Below, piece after piece: positions 50,758 to 59,970 of a DNA stretch of 64,000 bases (positions are counted from its first letter, which is position 1; every line of letters begins with the position of its first letter). The DNA comes from CAZIVP01 sp964542915 (GTDB taxonomy: Bacteria; Calditrichota; Calditrichia; Calditrichales; Calditrichaceae), in contig CAZIVP010000002.1 of NCBI GenBank assembly GCA_964542915.1, forward strand, positions 434,001 to 498,000, given 5' to 3'. The notes beneath the pieces were generated by a model. It saw only the letters and a list, made by a program, of their open reading frames with translations. It had not been told where the DNA came from and searched no databases. The translations under genes were made by a program, and so were the position numbers.

Positions 50758-53700
50758 TTATGCATGAACCAGCGAACCCTCTTTGTTTTTACCTGATTTT
50801 TGTGCACCGGCGTTCTTCTGCAGCGGCAAATCAATCCGGAATTTACAGTACTGGTCCGGCTTAAAATCAACCTCTATTGATCCGTTGTATTGTTCGATCT
50901 TTTTGCGGATGGCGTCCAAACCCACACCGCGTCCGGCGTGGAGGCCGGCTTCGGCGGCGGTGGAAATCGAAGGATGGAAAATAAGCTCAGACGCTGTCTT
51001 TTCATCCCAACTGTTTACCTCCTCCGCACTCCAGTAACCGGACTTAATGGCCTTTTGCCGTAATTGATCCAATTGTAAACCGCGGCCGTCATCTTTCAAA
51101 TATATGGCCAGGTGTTTATTTTGATTTTTTGAATGCAACTCAATTCGGCCCGCCGCCGGTTTTCCTTTTTGAGTCCTTTCTTCTTTTTTCTCGATTCCGT
51201 GGTAAACGGTATTGCGAATCAATTGTACCAGTACTTCTTTAAATGCTAATCGGAAACGGTAAGGAATATCGTGAACATTAAACTTACTATGGTCAAAAGA
51301 AACCTCTTTCTGCAGGTCTTTGGATACCCGTTTAACCAGGTTGTCGAGCGAACGTATAAAGGCATCTTCATTGGGTGATTGTTTTTGTGGATTAAACTGC
51401 GTTTGAATATTACGAATGCGTTCAATCAAACCGTTTAACTCATTATACATCTTACGGATGTCGCTCAATTTCAACACCAGTGGCACGAAATCTTCGCCGT
51501 TGATACCGGGTTTCTCCTGCAATTCGGTTATTGTATTTTCGAACTCATGCGCTTTCTCCGCAAATATTTTAAGATCAAGCAAACTGGCATTGCCCTTTAT
51601 CATGTGCATGGAACGGTACACTTCGGTTAAAATCGATGCATAATCCGCCTCGGAATGATTGGCCCGCAATACATCATCGATATTATTGAGCTCCTCGCCC
51701 ACACTCGTTAAAAACTCCTGCAAAAGGGACGCCTCGATATGGAGGATACTCATCAGCCATTCCATTTGCCTCTTGGAATCTTCTTCCGCTTCCCGGAGTT
51801 GCAGCGCCAGCCTCTTCTGATTGCTAATATCATTAACGGTTACGATTAATTGAGGAATATGACCGCTTTCATTCCGAATACGCTTGAAATTAAAGGAAAG
51901 ATATTTGGATGCGTACCAGATACCGGCGTTATCCACCACATTAACTTCCACATCGGAAAGAGGATTTAAATCGGCAACCACCGAATCGTCGATACTGCCG
52001 TCAAACATCAGTTCAAGATATTCTCTAAAGCTTTCAAGCAGTTTCGAAGGTACCCGGTTCTCCAGAATTTTGGTCAGCTTTTTATTTGCGATGTCTTTGG
52101 CATCCAGTATGGTTTCCAATGATCGGGAATACTGGGCATTGATTTCCAAATCGGAATTAAGGAGGAACAACCCCTCTTCCACATTTTCCATAATGTTATC
52201 TGTCTCCTTTTTAGCGGCAGCTAATTCATTATGGGAAGTGCGCAGGGCGTTCTCCACTTTTTGACGAACCTGTATTTCTTTTTGTGCTTGTTCATAAAGA
52301 CGCGCGTTTTTAATAGCAGAAGCAATCTGTGTACTAAAGGTCTGCATCGTGGATATATCTTCGTCGTCAAACACATCGTACTGATCGCTCTGTATATCGA
52401 GAACCGCGATCGTTTCTTTGGCGCTGATGATGGGCACGCACAATTCCGAACGCGTAATTTCATTGTAACCGCGGTAAAAATGGGGATTTTCATCCACATT
52501 ATTACTCATCTGAATCTCGCCCGTGGAAGCGGCCTGTCCGATCATTCCCACCTCCAGTGGAACATATAAATCATCCGGAAATAGATCCTTAAACCCGCCG
52601 GCAATGGATTGCAGTTTTAATCCTTCGCCGGAGCGATCCATTAACAAAATCATTACATTATAATAATTGAACGATCCGGTTGTCAGCCGCACCACTTCGT
52701 TTAACAACGTTTCCAGTTTTAATTCGCTGCTGATTTGTTTACCTACTTCATTTAGCAGAGAAGCTTGAAGCGCTCGACGTTGTACACGTTTTTTTTCTCT
52801 ATCCAGTTGATGGTTACGTTCTTTTAACTCGATCGTGCGCTCTTCAACACGTTTCTGCAATATTTCACGCTGTCGCTTTATACGATTGATACGAACCCGG
52901 TAAACTGTAAAAGCCAGTAAAATAACGATGACAGCCATGCCGATACGAAACCACCAACGCTCCCAAAATGGCGGTATGATGGTTAGATGGATACGCGCCG
53001 TTCGATTACTGAAAATACCGTCGCTGTTCGAACCCTGTACTTCAAATGTGTATTCGCCGCCGCTTAAATTGGTATAGTAAGCCGTATTACGGTTTCCGGC
53101 GTCGATCCATTGTTTGTCAAATCCCTTCAGACGGTATTTATATTGATTTTTACTGGGATTAAGATAGTCCAGAGCTGCAAATTCGAAGGTGATATAATTT
53201 TGTTTGTATGAGAGTTCGATTGCATCCAACTGTGAAACGGCCCTGTCTGTTTGTAACGCCTGACCGAATACTTTTACGGAGGTAATATAAACCGGCGGAA
53301 CATACAGACGCGATTGCACCTCCTCGGGTTTGAATTTATTAAACCCATTGATACCGCCGAAATAAAAAAATCCGTCTCGACCTTTACAGTAAGCGCCGCC
53401 GTTGAACTCATAACTTTGCAATCCGTCGTTAATATCGTAATTATTAAACGTGTTTTGAGCGGGATTGAACTCGCACAGCCCCTTGTTGGTCGATAGCCAC
53501 AAATGCCCCAGCTTATCGGCCAGAATGCCATATATCACATTGTTCGGCAGCCCGTCTTTAACGGTATAATTGATGAATACGCCTTCGCGCTCGATAAACT
53601 TATTGAGACCGTTCGATGTGCCGATCCAGAATATACCCGGCTTCTGTTCATATATTGCCCGCACCCGGTTGCTGCTAATGCTGTTCGCATTATCCGGATG

Positions 53701-55350
53701 GTATTGATAGCTTGTGAATTGTCCTGTTTTACGGTGAAGAAGGTTCAGGCCGCCGCCGTAAGTGCCCACCCAGAGACGCCCGCGGGAATCTTCAAAAATC
53801 GTTCGCACCCGGTTATGGCTGAGGCTTGTGGAGTCCTCGCTTCGATACATATATCGTTTAAACCGACCATTTTCGGGGTTATAACGGTTCAAACCACGAT
53901 CGGTGCCCGCCCAAAGATTGCCCTTGGAATCTCTGAACAAACAATAAACATTATTGTCGCTAATGCTATTGGAGTTTTCGGGATCATGACGATAACGCCG
54001 GAACAAGCCCGTTTTGCGATTATAATAATTCAGTCCGCCGTCCCGCGTACCGACCCATAGATTTCCGGAAGGGCTCTCCAGGACGGATAAAACTTTATCA
54101 TTGCTGAGCGAGTGAGGATTATCGGGATTTTGTCTGAAATGTTTCCATCGCTTATTTTGTGGATTGTAACGATTCAGACCATCATTTGTACCAATCCAAA
54201 GGTAACCGTAGCGATCTTCGGTGATCGCCCATACAAAATTATTACTCAGACTGTTTTCATCAGCAGGATTGACTTTGTGGTGGATGAAGCGACGTTCTTT
54301 TGATTTGTCGACGCCTTCATTCGTTCCCAGCCATAAATTACCGGCCCGGTCTTCATGCATAAACCAGATAAAATCGTCGCCCAGGCTGTTTTTATCGAAG
54401 GCATTGTGCCGATAGTGGTAAAAACCGTCTTCCTCAAAATCATAAATGTTTAGGCCGCCGCCGTAGGTGGCGATCCAGAAACGTGCTTTTTTATCGCTCA
54501 AAATGTATTTTACATTGTTATGACTCAAACTATTCGCATCGTGCGGATCGTGCGTATAACGCCGGAACGTTTCGTTTTTGCGATTGAAGCGATTGAGGCC
54601 CTTGATGGTACCTACCCAGAGATTGCCGCGTACATCTTCATTAATGGCGGATACGTTATTAGAGGATAAACTGGTTTTATCGTTCGGATCGTGTTGAAAA
54701 CAGGTAAAGCTCCGCTGATCACGATCAAAACGGTTTAATCCGCCCTGGGCCGTACCTACCCACAACTGCCCCCGATGATCTTCATAAATGGCCGATACTT
54801 CGTCATGACTGAGACTGTGCGGGTCCGTCTCGTCATGGCAAAAGCGTGTAAACGTACCGTCTTCACGGTTAAGGCGATTTAAACCGCGGTCGGTGCCGAC
54901 CCACAGCGTATTGTCAGAATCAATGAAACAGGTGATCACACGGTCGGAGCTGATACTGTTGGGATTGTTCGGATCGTGAACAAAGTGTTTAAACGTTTGT
55001 TTTTCCGGATCGTAACGATTCAGACCGCCACCGGAAGTGGCAATCCAGATAAAACCTCTTTGATCCTGAACCAACCAGTTAATCCAACTATCGGAAAGAC
55101 TCGTGGAATCGACCTTATTGCCTTTGAAAAAGGTCTGAAAAGACTTGCCGTCGTATTTATTAAGCCCGTCCTGGGTCCCTATCCAGATAAAGCCTTCATC
55201 ATCCTGTAAAACCGAATAAACCGAGCTTTGCGAAAGACCGTCTTCAATGGTGATGTGGTCAAAATCGAACGACGTTTTCTGCGCCGGCAATACGGTCATT
55301 CCGGCTAAGATGAAAACTGTGATACAGGTAATTCGTAACGGCATTTTCAT
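50758..55350 (-). CDS. Propeller sensor fused to a CheA-like histidine kinase (Reg_prop, Y_Y_Y, GAF, PAS, Hpt, CheA-type ATPase)
   Basis: The 1530-residue protein has a signal peptide (1-23), 14 propeller repeats of about 45 residues with the LWVGT-GLNRY pattern (two 7-blade propellers, about 30-690), a Y_Y_Y domain (YKYRLKGFDKQW, about 700-790), a membrane helix (about 797-820), a coiled coil, GAF (about 880-1020), PAS (about 1050-1185), an Hpt domain with phospho-His1249 (HMIKGNASLLDL) and a CheA-type ATPase with Asn1380 (LIRNTVYHGIE), DDGRGL at 1420 and GRGVGLDAI. No HisKA dimerization domain, P5/CheW domain, receiver or AraC output was seen. It probably senses a periplasmic ligand and phosphorylates the adjacent CheY. 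Confidence 0.9.
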   Translation of the reverse strand: MKMPLRITCITVFILAGMTVLPAQKTSFDFDHITIEDGLSQSSVYSVLQDDEGFIWIGTQDGLNKYDGKSFQTFFKGNKVDSTSLSDSWINWLVQDQRGFIWIATSGGGLNRYDPEKQTFKHFVHDPNNPNSISSDRVITCFIDSDNTLWVGTDRGLNRLNREDGTFTRFCHDETDPHSLSHDEVSAIYEDHRGQLWVGTAQGGLNRFDRDQRSFTCFQHDPNDKTSLSSNNVSAINEDVRGNLWVGTIKGLNRFNRKNETFRRYTHDPHDANSLSHNNVKYILSDKKARFWIATYGGGLNIYDFEEDGFYHYRHNAFDKNSLGDDFIWFMHEDRAGNLWLGTNEGVDKSKERRFIHHKVNPADENSLSNNFVWAITEDRYGYLWIGTNDGLNRYNPQNKRWKHFRQNPDNPHSLSNDKVLSVLESPSGNLWVGTRDGGLNYYNRKTGLFRRYRHDPENSNSISDNNVYCLFRDSKGNLWAGTDRGLNRYNPENGRFKRYMYRSEDSTSLSHNRVRTIFEDSRGRLWVGTYGGGLNLLHRKTGQFTSYQYHPDNANSISSNRVRAIYEQKPGIFWIGTSNGLNKFIEREGVFINYTVKDGLPNNVIYGILADKLGHLWLSTNKGLCEFNPAQNTFNNYDINDGLQSYEFNGGAYCKGRDGFFYFGGINGFNKFKPEEVQSRLYVPPVYITSVKVFGQALQTDRAVSQLDAIELSYKQNYITFEFAALDYLNPSKNQYKYRLKGFDKQWIDAGNRNTAYYTNLSGGEYTFEVQGSNSDGIFSNRTARIHLTIIPPFWERWWFRIGMAVIVILLAFTVYRVRINRIKRQREILQKRVEERTIELKERNHQLDREKKRVQRRALQASLLNEVGKQISSELKLETLLNEVVRLTTGSFNYYNVMILLMDRSGEGLKLQSIAGGFKDLFPDDLYVPLEVGMIGQAASTGEIQMSNNVDENPHFYRGYNEITRSELCVPIISAKETIAVLDIQSDQYDVFDDEDISTMQTFSTQIASAIKNARLYEQAQKEIQVRQKVENALRTSHNELAAAKKETDNIMENVEEGLFLLNSDLEINAQYSRSLETILDAKDIANKKLTKILENRVPSKLLESFREYLELMFDGSIDDSVVADLNPLSDVEVNVVDNAGIWYASKYLSFNFKRIRNESGHIPQLIVTVNDISNQKRLALQLREAEEDSKRQMEWLMSILHIEASLLQEFLTSVGEELNNIDDVLRANHSEADYASILTEVYRSMHMIKGNASLLDLKIFAEKAHEFENTITELQEKPGINGEDFVPLVLKLSDIRKMYNELNGLIERIRNIQTQFNPQKQSPNEDAFIRSLDNLVKRVSKDLQKEVSFDHSKFNVHDIPYRFRLAFKEVLVQLIRNTVYHGIEKKEERTQKGKPAAGRIELHSKNQNKHLAIYLKDDGRGLQLDQLRQKAIKSGYWSAEEVNSWDEKTASELIFHPSISTAAEAGLHAGRGVGLDAIRKKIEQYNGSIEVDFKPDQYCKFRIDLPLQKNAGAQKSGKNKEGSLVHA

Positions 55351-55497
55351 GAAAAACGATACTCCCTGGCTTTGTTTTCTTATTATCGAACATTATCGGC
55401 GATTGCAATCTATGTTAAAAAAAAACAAGCATTCTGACTCAATTTTGACCAACAGCGCATGGCTCCGGCTACGGTTACTATGAAATTGAAAATAATT

Positions 55498-55526
55498 TTG
55501 CACATTAATGAATGATCATTTATTTT
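55498..55526 (+). promoter_or_regulatory. Candidate tetR promoter, probably giving a leaderless mRNA
   Basis: TTGCAC, a 17-base spacer and TATTTT stand directly before the tetR start. The -10 box ends only 8 bp before the ATG at 55535, and no ribosome site is seen, which fits a leaderless mRNA. Confidence 0.45.
55507..55520. promoter_or_regulatory. TetR operator site 1
   Basis: AATGAATGATCATT has arms AATGA/TCATT and fills the spacer of the tetR promoter. Site 2 at 56127 matches it at 12 of 14 positions. Confidence 0.6.
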
Positions 55527-55534
55527 AATCCCTT

Positions 55535-56107
55535 ATGCGAAGGCGCGATAACCTTAAACGTCAGGCCATTTTTGATGCAACGGTGAAACTGGTCAACGAA
55601 ACCGGATTCGCCGCAAGCTCCGTTTCGAAAATCGCACGCGAAGCGGGCGTTTCGCCGGCTACCATCTATATCTATTATAAAAATAAAGACGATTTATTGC
55701 TTTCAACCTATGTGGAGATCAAACACAAACTGAGCCGTACCATGTTACAGGGATTTGATGCAAACCAACCGATACGGGATCTGCTCAAAACGATCTGGAA
55801 GAGCACTTTTAACTTTGTATCCCGTTATCCCGCTTATTTTTACTTCACGGAGCAATTTGCAAATTCACCTTACAGCGATATGGTTAAATCCGCCGAGGTG
55901 GAAGCGTATTTCGAACCCATACTGAAGGTATTGAGGCGGGGCATCGAGCAAAAACTCATCAAGGATGTGCCTTTCGATTTGTTGAATGCGTTTATTTTTT
56001 ACCCGATCATGATTATTGCCAATCCACGATTATGCGCAACCATCGAATTAAATGAAGCGACCATTGATACAGCTTTCGAACTCGCCTGGGATGCGATTAA
56101 GCTATAA
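55535..56107 (+). CDS. TetR-family transcriptional regulator
   Basis: The 190-residue regulator has an N-terminal helix-turn-helix typical of TetR (AIFDATVKLVNETGFAASSVSKIAREAGVSPATIYIYYKNKDDLL), then a helical ligand-binding domain (FNFVSRYPAYFYFTEQFANSP), resembling FadR/AcrR-type repressors. It probably represses itself and the SDR gene 98 bp downstream through the two operators. The ligand is unknown. Confidence 0.92.
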   Translation: MRRRDNLKRQAIFDATVKLVNETGFAASSVSKIAREAGVSPATIYIYYKNKDDLLLSTYVEIKHKLSRTMLQGFDANQPIRDLLKTIWKSTFNFVSRYPAYFYFTEQFANSPYSDMVKSAEVEAYFEPILKVLRRGIEQKLIKDVPFDLLNAFIFYPIMIIANPRLCATIELNEATIDTAFELAWDAIKL

Positions 56108-56126
56108 AAATTTTTACGTATAAATT

Positions 56127-56140
56127 AATGACTGTTCATT
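56127..56140. promoter_or_regulatory. TetR operator site 2
   Basis: AATGACTGTTCATT shares the AATGA/TCATT arms with site 1 and is followed directly by TATAAA, as site 1 is by TATTTT. It lies between tetR and the SDR gene. Confidence 0.6.
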
Positions 56141-56205
56141 TATAAATGGTGATCAACAGATACTTGATCAATCATTCAGGCCGAAACGCAAAAGGAGGTA
56201 TATTC

Positions 56206-57126
56206 ATGTCGAAACATAAATGGGATGAAAGAAACATTTCAGATCAGAAGGGACGCATTGCCGTCATAACAGGCTCTAACAGCGGTATCGGCTTTGAGGC
56301 GGCGCGCGTACTGGCCCATAAAAACGTGCATGTTATCTTAGCCGTGCGAAACATGGAAAAAGGCGAACAGGCCAAAACAAATATTCTCGAAAGGCATCCT
56401 AATGCCGAAGTCTCGGTAATGAACCTGGATCTGGCAGATTTAACCTCCGTTAAGCAATTTGCAGAAAAATTTCGGCAGCAATACGCCAACCTCGATCTGC
56501 TCATTAATAACGCCGGCGTTATGATGCCGCCCTACTCCAAAACCAAAGACGGATTTGAATTGCAGTTCGGAACCAACCATTTAGGACATTTCGCATTGAC
56601 CGGTTTACTTTTGGATTTACTGAGAGAAACGCCCGGTTCCCGCATTGTTAACGTCAGTAGTACCGCCCACCGGCGCGGTAATCTGAACTTTGATGATTTA
56701 AATTGGGAAAAACGTAAATACAATCCCATCAGCTCTTATGGCGACAGCAAAATCGCCAATCTTTATTTTACCTACGAGTTGGATCGCAGATTAAGATTCG
56801 ACGGTAAAAATCCAATAGTGGTGGCCGCACATCCGGGCTGGACCACAACCGAGCTTCAGCGCCACATCGGCGTCTTTAAATATTTGAACCATTTATTCGC
56901 TCAGAATGCCGTCATGGGTGCCCTACCCACTCTATACGCCGCCGTGTCAGAAGATGTTGTCAGCGGAGATTATATCGGGCCTTCGGGCTTTATGGAAGTA
57001 AAAGGCTATCCCAAGAAAGTGGGCGCCAAAGCTCTGGCGAGAGATCAAGATATCGCCCGGAAATTGTGGGATATCTCCGAAGCGTTAACGGGCGTTACAT
57101 TCAAAATCGCCGCAAAAAAGAAATAG
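56206..57126 (+). CDS. Short-chain dehydrogenase/reductase (retinol-dehydrogenase-like)
   Basis: I chose the ATG at 56206, which has AAAGGAGG at an ideal spacing, giving 306 residues. The upstream extension to 56146 is unlikely. Classical SDR motifs are present: TGSNSGIG (NAD(P) binding), LINNAG, the Ser of VNVSS and the active-site YGDSK. The length and the ELQRHIG region fit the retinol dehydrogenase/WW-domain oxidoreductase-like branch. It lies downstream of the TetR gene and is probably its target. The substrate is unknown, possibly a lipid or aldehyde. Confidence 0.9.
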   Translation: MSKHKWDERNISDQKGRIAVITGSNSGIGFEAARVLAHKNVHVILAVRNMEKGEQAKTNILERHPNAEVSVMNLDLADLTSVKQFAEKFRQQYANLDLLINNAGVMMPPYSKTKDGFELQFGTNHLGHFALTGLLLDLLRETPGSRIVNVSSTAHRRGNLNFDDLNWEKRKYNPISSYGDSKIANLYFTYELDRRLRFDGKNPIVVAAHPGWTTTELQRHIGVFKYLNHLFAQNAVMGALPTLYAAVSEDVVSGDYIGPSGFMEVKGYPKKVGAKALARDQDIARKLWDISEALTGVTFKIAAKKK

Positions 57127-57159
57127 GCGTCGCTGCTGTAAGCTCAAAGGCTTTGCGCG

Positions 57160-59736
57160 TTACTTCACCAGTAACATCTTACCCATTTGCCGGTGGCGGC
57201 CTCCCGTCAAACGGTAATAGTAAATGCCCGCTGAAACAGCTTCACCGCTGTCATCATGGCCATGCCAAAGGATACGATATTGGCCGTACGACTGTTGCTC
57301 GTCCACAAGCGTACGCACCTTGCGGCCCATGAGATCATAGATAATTAGTTTAACGTGAACATTCTGTCGCAGACGGTATCGTATCGTCGTTTCGGGATTA
57401 AACGGATTGGGATAGTTATCAAACAGAACGAAGGTTTGTTTGCGACGTCCATCCTTATCGGCCATGGCCGAAACGCCGGATACCAGCGGCGATTCCCACA
57501 TCCCGCGTCCGAATGACGCCGCACGCACCAAACCAGCGCTGTTATGAATCTCCAGCTCGTCGACAATCACATTGGGCAGGCCGTGGTTAAACGCTTCCCA
57601 ATCGCTCATGGAATTGTCTTTATAATAGACACCCACATCCGTTCCGACATAGAGGGCATCGTTGGAATTGGCTTGCTCTCGTGTAATACAATTAACAGGC
57701 AGATTGGGCAACGTACCCGAGATATTGATCCAGTTTAAACCGCCATCCTCGGATTGGTACACTTTAATGCCGTCTTTGTATCCGGAAAACGTAACCCACA
57801 CATGTTCGGGATGATCATCGGCTACCGTAATATATGTTATGGAAGCGGAATCCGTTGGTAAGTTCGCCGTAATATCCTGCCAGGAGGCGCCGCCGTTGCT
57901 GGTTTTATACATGAGGGTTTGCGTTGCGGTATAAATATAATTCGGATCGGAAGGCGCGACCGCCAACGATCGCAGGGTGGATCCGTCAAAGTTGGAAATG
58001 GTAAACCAGGAATCGCCTCCGTCCTCGCTTTTCCAGACATTGACAAAGCCTGCATATAAGGTTTGCGGATTTTGGGGATGAAGCGTATAAGGCGTTACCC
58101 ACGACCCGCTCTCATCGATATCGTCTGCAATACCGTAAAAAGATGCGCCGCCGTCGCTCGAGCGTAACAGCCCGCCGTTATAGTAGCTCGCGTACATGGT
58201 ATCGGGATTCCGGGCATTAATCGCGGTTTCCATGCCATCCGAACCATATACATGCGTCCAGATATTATTCCTGTACCGGTTGGTGCCGTTATCCTGAGTG
58301 CCGCCCATGATTAAATACGGATCGTCTTCATAGTCGCCCATGCGATAAAACTGGGTTGTAACCATGCCAAAACTGATATCCTGCCAGGTTTGACCGTTAT
58401 CATCCGTCTGCCAGATGCCGCCGTCGCAACCGGCGAACAGATAACCGTGGTGGTAATTGAGGGCATGAATATCGGCATGCACATAGGGATAATTGTCATC
58501 GGGATAATACCAGTAACCGTTGATTTCCCAATTCGCGCCGCCGTCGAGTGAACGCCAGATATTAACACCGCCCACAAAAATATCCTCGCTGTTCTGCGCC
58601 GATGCGGCAATCGCCAGATCATACCAGCCCTGACCGCCGGAATCCGATCCATCCGGTTCATAGCCCAGTATGTTAGGGCTGTCGGATCGCAGATCGAAAG
58701 AACGGCCGCTGTCCGTGGATCGGTAGAGACCAAGAAATCCGCTATCCACAATATCGGAAGCCACAAGGTATACATACTCGTCGTTTGCATCGGTAACGGC
58801 CATGGCAAGTCGTCCGATCCGATGTTCCGGCATCAAGCCGCTACTGATCTGTGTAAAACTGTTCCCTCCATCCTCAGAGCGATAAAAACGGCTTCCGCAG
58901 GCATATACAACGGAGGGATCCCCGGGCTTAAAGGCCAAATCTTTAAAATCGCCGCTTTGCACATTAAGCCAGCTGTCGCCGCTATCCGTGGATTTAAATA
59001 TCCCGTTATTGGCAGCGGCAAACACGATATGGGGCTGCCCTGGATGAATGATAATATCGCTTATTTGTCGGGTTTCGGTTACCTCCCATTGCAGGCCGGT
59101 TTCCATCCAGCTTTCGCCGCCGTCCGTCGATTTCATAACGCCGATACTATAGGTGTTTCCACCGTCTCCGTCTCCGCTGCCGAGATAGATGTTTTGACTA
59201 TCGGAGGGATCGACCGCGACGGCGGAAACGCCGAGGGCCGTCAACGCATCGGTTGTGGTGTACCAACTTTGTCCGCCATCCACAGATTTCCAAAATCCGC
59301 CGGAAGGGGCGCCTGCGTAAAGCACATCGGAGTTATTGGGATCGGCAGCGATGCAATTGATGCGTCCGATGCCCGGATTATAACTGACGGTTTCCCAGGA
59401 ATCCGGCCCGAGCGACGTCCAGTCCGCACGGTCGGTACTTTGAACCGCATGTTCTTGCAGGTAGGCTTCGTATGCGCGCGCCGCACGGTTCGGCGCCGGT
59501 ATCTTACCGGAAGGATACACCCGTGGCGCCATAAAATACGCCCAGCGTTTGAACTGTTTCCATCCCAGGCCGCGTCGCACGGTACGATCCTGCCAGTATT
59601 CCTCAAACGCTTGTTGGGTCTCGTAAAAGTTAACTTCATGATCCTGCATCATTTCGACCCATTTCTGGCTGTTCAGCGGCAGTAACCATATAAACAAAGC
59701 GATCATTATCGGACGGATTTTCAAAAAATTTGGCAT
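57160..59736 (-). CDS. Secreted Asp-box (BNR) repeat protein with C-terminal sorting domain
   Basis: The 858-residue protein has a signal peptide (about 1-24), about eleven Asp-box repeats of the SxDGGxSW type arranged as sortilin-like propellers, and a C-terminal domain with NYPNPFNPETTIRY, LIIYDLMGRKVRTL, SAGIYYYRL and a final KMLLVK. That tail is the FlgD-like type A sorting domain of proteins exported by the type IX (Por) pathway in this group. Asp-box proteins include xyloglucanases and sialidases, but I see no catalytic residues to name an activity. GAGGGGG precedes the ATG. Confidence 0.85.
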   Translation of the reverse strand: MPNFLKIRPIMIALFIWLLPLNSQKWVEMMQDHEVNFYETQQAFEEYWQDRTVRRGLGWKQFKRWAYFMAPRVYPSGKIPAPNRAARAYEAYLQEHAVQSTDRADWTSLGPDSWETVSYNPGIGRINCIAADPNNSDVLYAGAPSGGFWKSVDGGQSWYTTTDALTALGVSAVAVDPSDSQNIYLGSGDGDGGNTYSIGVMKSTDGGESWMETGLQWEVTETRQISDIIIHPGQPHIVFAAANNGIFKSTDSGDSWLNVQSGDFKDLAFKPGDPSVVYACGSRFYRSEDGGNSFTQISSGLMPEHRIGRLAMAVTDANDEYVYLVASDIVDSGFLGLYRSTDSGRSFDLRSDSPNILGYEPDGSDSGGQGWYDLAIAASAQNSEDIFVGGVNIWRSLDGGANWEINGYWYYPDDNYPYVHADIHALNYHHGYLFAGCDGGIWQTDDNGQTWQDISFGMVTTQFYRMGDYEDDPYLIMGGTQDNGTNRYRNNIWTHVYGSDGMETAINARNPDTMYASYYNGGLLRSSDGGASFYGIADDIDESGSWVTPYTLHPQNPQTLYAGFVNVWKSEDGGDSWFTISNFDGSTLRSLAVAPSDPNYIYTATQTLMYKTSNGGASWQDITANLPTDSASITYITVADDHPEHVWVTFSGYKDGIKVYQSEDGGLNWINISGTLPNLPVNCITREQANSNDALYVGTDVGVYYKDNSMSDWEAFNHGLPNVIVDELEIHNSAGLVRAASFGRGMWESPLVSGVSAMADKDGRRKQTFVLFDNYPNPFNPETTIRYRLRQNVHVKLIIYDLMGRKVRTLVDEQQSYGQYRILWHGHDDSGEAVSAGIYYYRLTGGRHRQMGKMLLVK

Positions 59737-59970
59737 CGCATACCCCCTCTACTGCGAAATCCGTTTTATTATCGAATATATAGATACGGAGAGTAAGCTA
59801 ATGGCTTTCGGAATAAAGCACAAACAAAACGTATAAGAACCACCTGATTTGTGATCCGGATTGGTTGTCTGACTAAAATTTATTATGACAGAGTTGTGAT
59901 TGGCTTTCAAGAGTCGGGATAAAAACGTAACCGCAAGATTATATATCATCTGCCGGATCCGAGGTACAAT
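59737..59970. other. Intergenic region between tamA-like and secreted-protein genes
   Basis: This 234-bp gap should hold the promoter for the secreted protein gene (-). I see no clear terminator or hairpin after the upstream tamA-like gene. Confidence 0.3.

Noticed and set aside
58822..59685. 287-codon open frame on the + strand
   Set aside because: It is antisense to the Asp-box repeats of the secreted protein; repetitive coding sequence leaves long open frames by chance.
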